Shown here piece after piece: positions 20,027 to 28,297 of a stretch of 64,000 nucleotides of DNA. Source of the stretch: CAVORB01 sp964395315. GTDB taxonomy: Bacteria > Pseudomonadota > Gammaproteobacteria > Chromatiales > Chromatiaceae. Position 1 is the stretch's first letter. Each line of letters begins with the position of its first letter. The position numbers and the translations under genes were made by a program. The stretch spans positions 30,286-94,285 of the forward strand of contig CAYNBI010000002.1 of the NCBI GenBank assembly GCA_964395315.1, read 5' to 3'. The notes below the pieces were generated by a model, which was not told where the DNA came from, searched no databases, and saw only the letters and a program-made list of their open reading frames with translations.

Positions 20027-21343
20027 ATGCAAGCGGAACTCATCATTCATGCCCAATGGATACTGCCGGTGGACGCGCAGGACCGCGTTCTCGAGGACCA
20101 TTGCCTCGCCGTCTCGAGCGGACGCATCCAGGCCGTTTTGCCCAGCGCCGAGGCGGGCAGCCAGATCGACGCCGAGCGCGAGCTCGCCCTGCCCGGACAC
20201 GTGCTCATCCCCGGGTTCGTCAACGCCCACACCCACGCGCCCATGACCCTGCTGCGGGGGCTGGCCGACGATCTGCCGCTGATGACCTGGCTCAACCAGC
20301 ATATCTGGCCGGCGGAGCAACGCTGGGTGGACCCGGAGTTCGTGCTCGCCGGAACCCGCCTGGCCGTCCTGGAAATGCTGAAGAGCGGAACCGTCTGCTT
20401 CAACGACATGTACTTCCATCCCGAGGTCACCGCGCGAGCCGCCGCCGAGGCGGGCATGCGCGCCGTGGCAGGCATGATCCTGGTGGACTTTCCGACGGGC
20501 TATGCCGATTCCCCCGAGGAATACCTACGCAAGGGGTTGGCGCTGCACGACCGCTACCGCGACCACGCCCTGATCCGCACCGCCTTCGCCCCCCACTCGC
20601 CCTACGCGGTCTCGGACGCCCCGCTGCAGCGGCTGCGCACCCTGGCGGATGAGCTGGAGGTCCCAGTCCACATTCACCTGCACGAGACCCGCGACGAGAT
20701 CGTCCAGTCGCTGCGCGACCACGGCGAGCGCCCGCTCGCGCGCCTCGAGCGGCTGGGGCTGCTGGGACCTAACCTGATCGCAGTGCACATGACCCAGCAC
20801 GAGCCGGGCGAGATCGAGAAGCTGGGGCGGGCGGGCGCCTCGGTGGCGCATTGCCCGGAGTCGAACCTCAAGCTGGCGAGCGGCTTCTGCCCGGTATCGG
20901 CCCTGCTCGATGCCGGGGTGAACGTCGCGCTGGGCACCGACGGGGCGGCCAGCAACAACGATCTCGATCTCCTGGGCGAAATGCAGACGGCGGCACTGCT
21001 GGCAAAAGGGGTCGCCGGCTCCGCCTCCGCCCTCCCCGCCAGCCAGGCGCTGCGCATGGCCACCATCAATGGCGCCAGGGCCCTGGGGCTGGACGGCGAG
21101 ACCGGCTCGCTGGAGCCTGGGAAATCCGCGGACATGGTCGCCATCGATCTGCGGGACCCGGACACCCAGCCCGTGTACAACCCGGTCTCCCAGCTCGTCT
21201 ACGCTGCCGGACGCGACCAGGTTCGCCACGTCTGGGTTGCGGGACGCCAGCTGATCCGCGACGGCCAGCCGTTGACACTCGACCCCGCGTCCATCCTCGA
21301 TGAGGCGCGCTCATGGGGCTCGCGCATCGCCCAGTCCGATTGA
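20027..21343 (+). CDS. mtaD: 5-methylthioadenosine/S-adenosylhomocysteine deaminase (amidohydrolase)
   Basis: Metal-dependent deaminase of the TRZ/ATZ family that converts methylthioadenosine to methylthioinosine. The 438-residue protein has the metal ligands in GFVNAHTHAPMTLLRG, the HIHLHETRDE histidine, the VAHCPESNLKLASGFCP loop and the catalytic LGTDGAASNNDLDL aspartate. I chose the ATG at 20027, since the family begins with a strand like MQAELIIHAQWILPVD. The open frame reaches back to 19829 but that part overlaps mtnA and lacks features. An in-frame GTG six bases upstream is an alternative. It is divergent from mtnA, its pathway partner. Confidence 0.93.
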   Translation: MQAELIIHAQWILPVDAQDRVLEDHCLAVSSGRIQAVLPSAEAGSQIDAERELALPGHVLIPGFVNAHTHAPMTLLRGLADDLPLMTWLNQHIWPAEQRWVDPEFVLAGTRLAVLEMLKSGTVCFNDMYFHPEVTARAAAEAGMRAVAGMILVDFPTGYADSPEEYLRKGLALHDRYRDHALIRTAFAPHSPYAVSDAPLQRLRTLADELEVPVHIHLHETRDEIVQSLRDHGERPLARLERLGLLGPNLIAVHMTQHEPGEIEKLGRAGASVAHCPESNLKLASGFCPVSALLDAGVNVALGTDGAASNNDLDLLGEMQTAALLAKGVAGSASALPASQALRMATINGARALGLDGETGSLEPGKSADMVAIDLRDPDTQPVYNPVSQLVYAAGRDQVRHVWVAGRQLIRDGQPLTLDPASILDEARSWGSRIAQSD

Positions 21344-21446
21344 CCCCGAGGTTTCGGCCGCAAGCGATGGGGACGCAACCCAACGGAGTGCCGGGCGCCG
21401 AAACCCGACTCCGAACCCGCGGACCGGCCGGCGTCCGCGCGGGATG

Positions 21447-21923
21447 TCAGTTCTCGTAAAGCTCCATAAACCGCTGCTCCGAGAAGCCGTTCATCCGTTT
21501 CCCCCCCACCAGGATCACCGGGACCCCTCTCGCGTTCATGCGCTCGAGTTCGCGCCGGGCCATGGTGCTGCGTTCAATATCGAGCTCCCGGAAATGGATG
21601 CCTCTCGACTTGAAGAACAGCCGCGCGCGCTTACACACCCCGCACCAGGGCGCGCTGTACATCACCACTTTCTTTGCCTTCACGCCGTTGTCCTCATCGG
21701 ACGCGGTCTCGCGCGTGTCGACGACGCTGACGCCTTCGTAGGTGTTGATCTCCCGCAAGAGAACGCTCTCAGCACCCCCAGCGGCGGGTGGCCTGTCCGA
21801 GAAATGAACCCGGCCGTTCTCATCCGTCCACTTGTAGATACCCGCCTGGACTCCCAACGTACCCGTCATTAGCCCGGCGAGAAGCGCCAAGAGCAAACGG
21901 CGGCTCTTTCTCGACTTAACCAT
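21447..21923 (-). CDS. Exported DUF4124-glutaredoxin fusion protein
   Basis: Predicted periplasmic or membrane-anchored thiol protein of 158 residues. A signal peptide covers residues 1-27 (basic MVKSRKSRR, then a hydrophobic stretch ending at VQA). A DUF4124 domain follows (GIYKWTDENGRVHFSDRPP, about 28-48). A glutaredoxin-like domain then occupies about 82-156, with SAPWCGVCKRARLFF (CxxC) and the GVPVILVGGKRMNGFS cis-proline region. Start at 21923 is supported by GAGGGGGG upstream; the longer open frame overlaps the RND gene and is not credible. It sits 140 bases downstream of the RND pump gene. Its role is probably disulfide exchange in the envelope. Confidence 0.87.
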   Translation of the reverse strand: MVKSRKSRRLLLALLAGLMTGTLGVQAGIYKWTDENGRVHFSDRPPAAGGAESVLLREINTYEGVSVVDTRETASDEDNGVKAKKVVMYSAPWCGVCKRARLFFKSRGIHFRELDIERSTMARRELERMNARGVPVILVGGKRMNGFSEQRFMELYEN

Positions 21924-22063
21924 ATCGCCCGCGCCCCCCTCTGGGGCGCTAAACGCTGATGTCAGCGCCCGACGCTTCGACGATACCCCACGGATACCGG
22001 GCGGGAACGCCAAGCGCGTCACAGCGCGAACGGCATGGCGGCACCCGTGCGCTGCACCCGGCC

Positions 22064-25000
22064 CTACTCCGCCTGGAGGGGCGTGGTCTGTCGCTTTGGC
22101 GTCCCCTTCACTTTCTCGCGTATGCTCTGCACGACGAAATACATCACCGGAATCAGGAGGGTACCGACCACCGTTGCCGCCAGCATGCCGCCGAACACGG
22201 CCGTGCCGAGGGACACGCGTGAACCCGCACCCGCCCCAGTTGCCACCACAAGCGGTAAGATACCGAGCACGAACGAGAGCGCCGTCATCATCACCGCGCG
22301 AAAGCGCAGACGCGCCGCTTTGACCGCGGCGTCGTAGATGGAGAGCCCCTCGGTCTCGCGCTGCTCCTTGGCGAACTCGACGATCAGGATGGCGTTCTTG
22401 GCGGCGAGCCCGATCAACATCACGAGGCCAATCTGCGTGTAGAGGTTGACGTCCAGACCCGTCACACCAACCGTCGCCAGCGCACCGAACACCGCGACCG
22501 GCACGGACAGCAGCACCGCCAGCGGTATCGACCAGCTCTCGTACTGGGCGACCAGGAACAGGAAGACAAACAGGATCGCCAGCCCGAAGATGACGGGCGC
22601 CTGCCCCGCCGCCTTGATCTCCTGATAGGACATGCTGGTCCACTCGTAACCGAAGCCCGACGGAAGGGTGTCCTCGGCGGTCTGCTCCATGGCGGCGATG
22701 GCCTGACCCGAGCTGTATCCAGGCGCGGGCCCGCCCGAGATGTCCGCGGAGCGGAAGAGGTTGTAGCGTGGAACGATCTGGGGACCAGTTCGGGACTCCA
22801 CCTCGGCCAGGGTCGCGATCGGCACCATCTCGCCGCTCTTGCTGCGCACGAACAGGCGCACGATGTCGCTGGGATCGTTGCGGAAATCGCCCTCGGCCTG
22901 GGCCATGACCCGCCAGGTGCGGCCGAACTTGTTGAAGTCGTTGATGTAGGTCGATCCGAGCTGTGATTGCAACGTCGCAAACACCTCCGACATCGGAACC
23001 TGGAGCGTCTGCACCTTATCGCGGTTCACGTCGAGGTACAGCATCGGTACATCGGCGCGAAAGGTGCTGTAGGCGCTGCCGATGGCGTCCTGCTCGTTGG
23101 CAGAGACGATGAAACCGCGCATCACCGACGCGAATTCCTGGATGTCGCCACCGGTGAAGTCCTGGAGCACAAACGAGAAGCCGCCGGACGTCCCGAGGCC
23201 GGGGATGGCGGGCGGCACGAAGGGGATGATGTTTGCCTCGGTGGTCGCGGCGGCGATCCGCTCGACCTGACCGACAATGGATCTCAGCCGCAGCTCAGGC
23301 GCTTCACGTTCGTCCCACGGGGACAATACGGCGATTACGAGCGCGCTATTGGAGCCGAAAGCGGCGTTGAGCAGAGAGTAGCCCGAGACCGAGATGACGT
23401 GATCCAGACCCGGGATCTCCAGCATCTGCTGTTCGATACTGGCGAGCACGGACTCGGTCCGCGTCAGCGAGGCGGCGTCGGGCAGCTGGACCTCGGCGAA
23501 GAACGCCTTTTGATCTTCCTCTGGCAGAAAGCCGGTGGGCAGGTTGCCGAACATCCACACTGTGGCAGCGACCAGCCCGGCGTATGTTCCCATGATCAGC
23601 ACCGCACGCCGCACCATCGTCTTGACCGCCGCCGTGTAGCCGTTGGTCAGCTTGTTGAAGAACCCGTTGAACCAATCGAGCCACTTCAGGGGTTCCTGGC
23701 CGGGCTTGAGCAGGACCGAGCACAGCGCCGGGCTCAGCGTCAGGGCGTTGATGGAGGAGATCGAAACGGACACCGAGATGGTCACCGCGAACTGCTTGTA
23801 GAGCTCGCCGGTGATGCCTGGCATGAAGCCCACCGGCACGAACACGGCCAACAGCACCAGGGTCGTGGCGACGATGGCCCCGCCTACCTGATCCATGGCC
23901 TTGGCCGTGGCGGCCTTGGGGTCCAGCCCCTCCTCCTGCATCAGCCGCTGCACGTTCTCGACGACGATGATCGCGTCATCGACGACGATTCCGATCGCGA
24001 GGATGAGCGCGAACAGGACGATGGTGTTGAGGGTGAAGCCAAAGGCAGCCAGCAGCGCGAAGGTCCCAATCAGCGAGACCGGGATCGCGATGCCGGGGAT
24101 CAGGGTGGAGCGCCAGTCGCCGAGGAAGATAAACACCACCAGGACCACCAGGAGGACGGCGATGAAGAGGGTCTCCACCACCTCGTCAATCGAAGCCGAG
24201 ATGAAATCGGTGGTATCGAACAGGATGACGTGCTCCATGTCCTCGGGAAAGCGCTGCGACAGCTCGTCGAGCTGCGCCTTGACGGCGTCAGCGACGGCCA
24301 GCGCGTTGGCATCCGGCGTCTGGTACACGGCGAGCACGACCGAGGGCTTGCCGTCCAGACGACCGGAGGCGGAGTACGCCTGGGCACCCAACTCGACGCG
24401 GGCGACGTCGCGGACACGGATTGCCGAGCCGTCTGGCTCGATGCGGATGATGATGTCGGCGAACTCGTCGACCTCGCTGAGCCGACCCTTGGTGGTGACC
24501 GTGTACTGGAACTGCTGCTCGGTGGGGGCTGGAGGCGCGCCGATCTGTCCGGCGGGCACCTGCACGTTCTGCTCCGCGACCGCGTTCTGGATATCCGAGA
24601 CACTGACCCCGAGCGCGGTCATGCGGTCCGGTTTCAGCCAGAAGCGCATGCCGTAGTCCATGACGCCGAGGATCTCGGCCTTGCCCACCCCCTTCACGCG
24701 CCCGAGCGGATCCTTGACGTTGATGGTGGCGTAGTTATTCAGGTACAGCGCGTCGTAGGTCTCGTCCGGCGAGACGATGTTGATCACCAGCAGCATGTTA
24801 GTGGACTGCTTCTCGGTCTTGACTCCCTGTCGCCGCACCTCCTCGGGGAGCTTGGGCGTGGCCTGGGACACCCGGTTCTGCACCTTGACCTGGGCCATGT
24901 CCGCGTCCGTGCCCACCTCGAAGGTGACGGTGAGGTTGTAACGGCCGTCGTTGTCCGACTTGGAGGACATGTAGATCATGCCCTCGACGCCGTTCACCTG

Positions 25001-25207
25001 CTGCTCGATCGGCGCGGCGACGGTCTGTTCGACAACGTCCGCGCTGGCTCCGGCATACTGGGTCGTTACGCTGACCGTGGGCGGCGTGATCTCGGGAAAC
25101 TGGGCCACCGGCAGTGCCTTGAGTGCGAGCAGTCCCGCGATCGTGATGACGATGGAGATGACGAAGGCGAACTTCGGCCGGCTGATGAAGAACTTGGAGA
25201 AACCCAT
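22064..25207 (-). CDS. RND multidrug efflux transporter, HAE1 family (AcrB/MexB-like)
   Basis: Inner-membrane proton antiporter of a tripartite pump, 1047 residues. It has the N-terminal FISRPKFAFVISI membrane segment, ITPPTVSVTTQYAGASADVVEQTVA, the TM4 proton-relay GIVVDDAIIVVENV, two large periplasmic loops and the second membrane half with GLAAKNAILIVEFAKEQRE. The drug-type (HAE1) TM4 aspartate pair and the porter-domain sequence argue against a metal-exporting CusA. It starts 2 bases after the adaptor gene. No outer-membrane channel gene follows, so an external TolC is probably used. Confidence 0.95.
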   Translation of the reverse strand: MGFSKFFISRPKFAFVISIVITIAGLLALKALPVAQFPEITPPTVSVTTQYAGASADVVEQTVAAPIEQQVNGVEGMIYMSSKSDNDGRYNLTVTFEVGTDADMAQVKVQNRVSQATPKLPEEVRRQGVKTEKQSTNMLLVINIVSPDETYDALYLNNYATINVKDPLGRVKGVGKAEILGVMDYGMRFWLKPDRMTALGVSVSDIQNAVAEQNVQVPAGQIGAPPAPTEQQFQYTVTTKGRLSEVDEFADIIIRIEPDGSAIRVRDVARVELGAQAYSASGRLDGKPSVVLAVYQTPDANALAVADAVKAQLDELSQRFPEDMEHVILFDTTDFISASIDEVVETLFIAVLLVVLVVFIFLGDWRSTLIPGIAIPVSLIGTFALLAAFGFTLNTIVLFALILAIGIVVDDAIIVVENVQRLMQEEGLDPKAATAKAMDQVGGAIVATTLVLLAVFVPVGFMPGITGELYKQFAVTISVSVSISSINALTLSPALCSVLLKPGQEPLKWLDWFNGFFNKLTNGYTAAVKTMVRRAVLIMGTYAGLVAATVWMFGNLPTGFLPEEDQKAFFAEVQLPDAASLTRTESVLASIEQQMLEIPGLDHVISVSGYSLLNAAFGSNSALVIAVLSPWDEREAPELRLRSIVGQVERIAAATTEANIIPFVPPAIPGLGTSGGFSFVLQDFTGGDIQEFASVMRGFIVSANEQDAIGSAYSTFRADVPMLYLDVNRDKVQTLQVPMSEVFATLQSQLGSTYINDFNKFGRTWRVMAQAEGDFRNDPSDIVRLFVRSKSGEMVPIATLAEVESRTGPQIVPRYNLFRSADISGGPAPGYSSGQAIAAMEQTAEDTLPSGFGYEWTSMSYQEIKAAGQAPVIFGLAILFVFLFLVAQYESWSIPLAVLLSVPVAVFGALATVGVTGLDVNLYTQIGLVMLIGLAAKNAILIVEFAKEQRETEGLSIYDAAVKAARLRFRAVMMTALSFVLGILPLVVATGAGAGSRVSLGTAVFGGMLAATVVGTLLIPVMYFVVQSIREKVKGTPKRQTTPLQAE

Positions 25208-25209
25208 GG

Positions 25210-26571
25210 TTACTCCGCCTTCCCCGCGGCCGCCGCCGCCCCTTCCTCACCACCGGTCCCGCCACGGTCCGCCGAGGTTTCTCCGGGCATACCCGACATC
25301 CCGCCCATACCAGACATGTCCCGGGTCGTTCCCGCGGGGGCATCCGCGGCGCTGCTCTCCGTAGCACCCTCCAGCGGCGCGGGCATCCCCTCCGTGAGCT
25401 CGGGCTTGACCGCGCCCCCGGGCCGCACCTTCTGCAGCCCGTACAGGATGATCCGCTCACCGGCCTGAAGGCCCTCGTCGACCGACCAGTTGGAACCGAA
25501 GCGCTGCCCGGTTTCGACGCGGCGGACCTCCACCTTGTTCTCGCCGTTGACCAGGAGGACGTAATGACCGCCCTGGTCGGTGAGCACGGCCGCTTGCGGA
25601 ATCACCACCGCGTCCCTGGCCTCCTTGCGCTCGATGACGATGGTGACGAACTGCCCCGGAAGCAGGAGCCGATCCGGGTTGGGAAACTCGGCACGCACGA
25701 GCACCGTGCCGGTTTTCTCGTCGACCTTGTTGTCGATGAAGTCGAACTCGCCGGGATGCTCGTAGATGCTGCCGTCCGGCAGGCGGATCAGCGGGACATG
25801 GCTGAACTCTTCCACATCACCACCCGCCTTCCGGATCTCCAGATCGGCTTGCAGCAACTCCAGGTACCAAGTCTCGGAGATCGAGAAGACCACGTTGATC
25901 GGGTCCATCATGTTGATGGTTGCCAGCACACCGGAGTCCGGTCCCAGGAGGTTGCCGACGGTATACGTCGCCACATCGATCCGGCCCGCGATGGGCGCCG
26001 TGACCTCGGTGTAGTCGACGTCGAGCTGGGCCTGTTTGATGGCGGCCTGAGCCGTCTGCACTGCCGCCTCCTGGACCAGCACCTCGGCCGCCGCCTCGTC
26101 CACCTTCTGCTGGCTCACATTTTTCGTCTTGAGCAGTTCCTCGTAACGCGCGGCGTCGACCTTCGCGCGGTTCAGAGAGGCCTCCGCCGCCGCGAGTTCC
26201 GCCTCCGCCTGGGCGAGGGAGGCCTGGTAGCGTTCCGGCTCGATCCGGAACAGCACCTGGTCCTTCTCGACGTCGCCGCCCTCCTGGAAATCCCGGCTCT
26301 CAAGGAACCCCGTGACGCGTGCGCGCAGGGCGACCGATTCCTTGGCGCGGGTCTTGGCGACGAACTCGAAAAACGGGTTGACCTTCTGCTCCGCGACCTC
26401 GATGACCCCGACGGACGGGGGCTCGACCGCCTGCTGCTCCGGTGCCTGCTGTCCGCAACCGGCGATGACGAGGAGAAAACCGGTGGCGGCCGCAACGGGG
26501 AGGCCCCCGCGGGCTCGGCGAAGCCCGCCCGGTCGAGATGAGGCGCATGGGAGGATGGAAACCTGGGTCAT
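25210..26571 (-). CDS. RND efflux periplasmic adaptor lipoprotein (MFP, AcrA/MexA-like)
   Basis: Membrane-fusion protein that couples the RND pump to the outer-membrane channel. The start at M (26571) gives a 453-residue lipoprotein precursor with lipobox LVIAGC near residue 38. After this come a barrel-sandwich strand (ARVTGFLESRDFQEGGDVEKD), an alpha-hairpin (about 100-170), TEVTAPIAGRIDVATYTVG and the beta-barrel and membrane-proximal domains. The C-terminus has a Met/Gly-rich tail (MSGMGGMSGMPG) followed by an acidic and alanine-rich end, unusual for HAE1 adaptors. A GTG 54 bases upstream is an alternative start. It is the first gene of the pump operon. Confidence 0.93.
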   Translation of the reverse strand: MTQVSILPCASSRPGGLRRARGGLPVAAATGFLLVIAGCGQQAPEQQAVEPPSVGVIEVAEQKVNPFFEFVAKTRAKESVALRARVTGFLESRDFQEGGDVEKDQVLFRIEPERYQASLAQAEAELAAAEASLNRAKVDAARYEELLKTKNVSQQKVDEAAAEVLVQEAAVQTAQAAIKQAQLDVDYTEVTAPIAGRIDVATYTVGNLLGPDSGVLATINMMDPINVVFSISETWYLELLQADLEIRKAGGDVEEFSHVPLIRLPDGSIYEHPGEFDFIDNKVDEKTGTVLVRAEFPNPDRLLLPGQFVTIVIERKEARDAVVIPQAAVLTDQGGHYVLLVNGENKVEVRRVETGQRFGSNWSVDEGLQAGERIILYGLQKVRPGGAVKPELTEGMPAPLEGATESSAADAPAGTTRDMSGMGGMSGMPGETSADRGGTGGEEGAAAAAGKAE

Positions 26572-26746
26572 CGGTAATGCAGCGATCTGGTGGGGAAAAG
26601 AGAAGACGGCATCGGATGTTAGCACGGGTGGTAGGGCCGACCTACCCGACCCTACGGCTCCGGAAGGGCCGCATCCACCCCACCCGAGTACGGTTGTAGC
26701 GCCCCGCAGCCAGTCCCATATTGTCGTTCACGATGAGGAATACCCC

Positions 26747-27067
26747 ATGAAGCGACTGCCCTATACGGCGATAGCCGCGTCGGGGTCCGCCCTCGACATC
26801 CGCTTTCCTCTGCACCGCGAGACGCGCTCCGAAGAGGCGGTGGCGGCCATGTTGTCGGCGGTTCTCGAGGCCCTGAGTACGAGCCTGGCCGCGAGGCAGG
26901 GCGTCAGCGACGGCGACGTACTGCAATCTCTCGCCATGGCGATGGCGATCCGCGCCCGGATGGTGGACGCAACGCCCGCCGTCAGCCTGCGGCTGATGCA
27001 CGAGCTCGTAGACGAGGCCTTCGCGGCCGCACTGGATGCCACTTCATACCCCGCCGCACGCGCCTGA
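26747..27067 (+). CDS. Hypothetical protein preceding the dioxygenase gene
   Basis: I do not recognise a family. The 106-residue protein starts MKRLPYTAIAASGSALDIRF, has no hydrophobic signal sequence, and is largely helical and alanine-rich (residues 30-100). The ATG at 26747 has GAGGA eight bases upstream, and codon use matches the neighbours. It ends 23 bases before the Tat-exported dioxygenase, so the two are probably cotranscribed. The similarity in size to short helical accessory proteins is not enough to assign a function. The frame is also open upstream to 26312 inside the adaptor gene, but that part is antisense and not credible. Confidence 0.7.
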   Translation: MKRLPYTAIAASGSALDIRFPLHRETRSEEAVAAMLSAVLEALSTSLAARQGVSDGDVLQSLAMAMAIRARMVDATPAVSLRLMHELVDEAFAAALDATSYPAARA

Positions 27068-27090
27068 GAACGGCGCGGAAGGACATCTAC

Positions 27091-27738
27091 ATGAACGCCA
27101 GGACACCGCCCGTCACCCGCCGCCAGTTGCTGGGCATCGCCACGGCCGCCGGATTTCTTCTCACCCTTCCGGGCCGCGCCTGGAGCGCCCTCTCGCCGAC
27201 GGCCCAACAGCCCCGGGGTCCCTTCTACCCGGACCAGCCTCCGCTCGATGACGACAACGATCTGGTGCGTGTCCCGGGCAGCGCCGACTTGGCGAAGGGC
27301 GAGGTCACGGATCTGTCCGGGCGGATACTGGACACCAAGGGTCAGCCGGTCGCCGGAGCCCTGGTCGAGATCTGGCAGTGCGACGCGAATGGACGTTACC
27401 TCCATCGCCTGGACGATCGCCGGGTAGAGAGGGACTCCGGCTTCCAGGGTTACGGGCGATACACCACCGCCGCGGATGGCCGTTACCGCTTCCGCACCAT
27501 CAAGCCCGTCCCCTATCCCGGACGCGCGCCGCATATCCATTTCTCGGTCAGCGCCCCGGGCAGGCGGACACTGATCACCCAGATGTACGTCGCGGGTGCG
27601 CCCGAGAACAGCCGGGACTGGCTGTTGAACGCAGTAACGGACGAAGCGGCGCGCGAGCGACTGATCGTCGCCTTCGAGCCAGCCCCGGACCCCGACACCG
27701 CCGCCTTGCAGGCCCGATTCGACCTCGTCCTCTCCTGA
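27091..27738 (+). CDS. Tat-exported intradiol ring-cleavage dioxygenase
   Basis: Predicted periplasmic non-heme Fe(III) dioxygenase related to protocatechuate 3,4-dioxygenase beta and catechol dioxygenases. Residues 1-33 form a twin-arginine signal (TRRQLLGIATAAGFLLTLP). The mature part begins GPFYPDQPP and includes GALVEIWQCDANGRYLH and GYGRYTTAADGRYRFRTIKP, where iron-ligand tyrosines are expected. The last ligands are histidines in PYPGRAPHIHFSV. The 215-residue length fits the small exported group, whose substrates are mostly unknown. GGAAGGA precedes the ATG. It forms a probable operon with the unknown gene upstream, with no aromatic degradation genes nearby. Confidence 0.88.
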   Translation: MNARTPPVTRRQLLGIATAAGFLLTLPGRAWSALSPTAQQPRGPFYPDQPPLDDDNDLVRVPGSADLAKGEVTDLSGRILDTKGQPVAGALVEIWQCDANGRYLHRLDDRRVERDSGFQGYGRYTTAADGRYRFRTIKPVPYPGRAPHIHFSVSAPGRRTLITQMYVAGAPENSRDWLLNAVTDEAARERLIVAFEPAPDPDTAALQARFDLVLS

Positions 27739-27766
27739 CCCGCGCCAGCTCCCCGGGGGGAAGGCC

Positions 27767-28102
27767 CTACCAGGGCTTGTATTCCAGCCCGGGAAGGTGG
27801 CTGCGGTCGAACACCTGAGGCAAGGTCCGCACCAGCTCCTCGACCTCGCCGAAGCTCATGTAGCGTCCATACGAAGCCTTGGCTGCATCCACCGGGAGCT
27901 CGACCCAGAACCGCTCGCCCCCCGGATCGCATAGGATCTGCAGGACGTTCTCCTGACCGTCGATGATGCCGAGGAAATCGTCCTCGCTATGCAGGCGGCC
28001 GAGCAACTGCTCCCGGATGGCCCTCGCGCTCATTTCCACGGCGCTCGCCGAGGAGACGGAATCGCCGGATCGCTCGAAGAAATAAAAGACTCGAAAGTGC
28101 AT
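27767..28102 (-). CDS. Hypothetical protein
   Basis: No family recognised. It is a soluble 111-residue protein with no signal peptide, starting MHFRVFYFFERSGDSVSS and containing the segment NVLQILCDPGGERFWVELP and a C-terminal helix ending GLEYKPW. Codon use is like the neighbours, and it fills the gap between the dioxygenase and the symporter without overlap, so it is probably real. No clear Shine-Dalgarno precedes the start. It is convergent with the dioxygenase gene and divergent from the symporter. Confidence 0.65.
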   Translation of the reverse strand: MHFRVFYFFERSGDSVSSASAVEMSARAIREQLLGRLHSEDDFLGIIDGQENVLQILCDPGGERFWVELPVDAAKASYGRYMSFGEVEELVRTLPQVFDRSHLPGLEYKPW

Positions 28103-28297
28103 TTTCGTCGTGTGCGGAATGCCGGCGACCCGTGCATCCGACCCCAGGGTTCGGTCACGCAGACGCCCGGGGCGAGCGTTATCGCCGTGTTATGATCCCG
28201 CGGCGTACGCTACGAAATTCCGGGACGCGGCTCGCGCGCCGCGCCAGTCCTCGGCCCTCGCGCCAGGACCGAACAGCGCTTTTAGCGGAGGCCTGCG

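Noticed and set aside
21416..21443. Inverted repeat between mtaD and the glutaredoxin-like gene as a bidirectional terminator
   Set aside because: Arms CCCGCGGAC and GTCCGCGCGGG pair only with a two-base bulge, and no T run follows.
22967..25468. 833-codon open frame opposite the RND transporter and adaptor
   Set aside because: Antisense to two well-supported genes; no domains.
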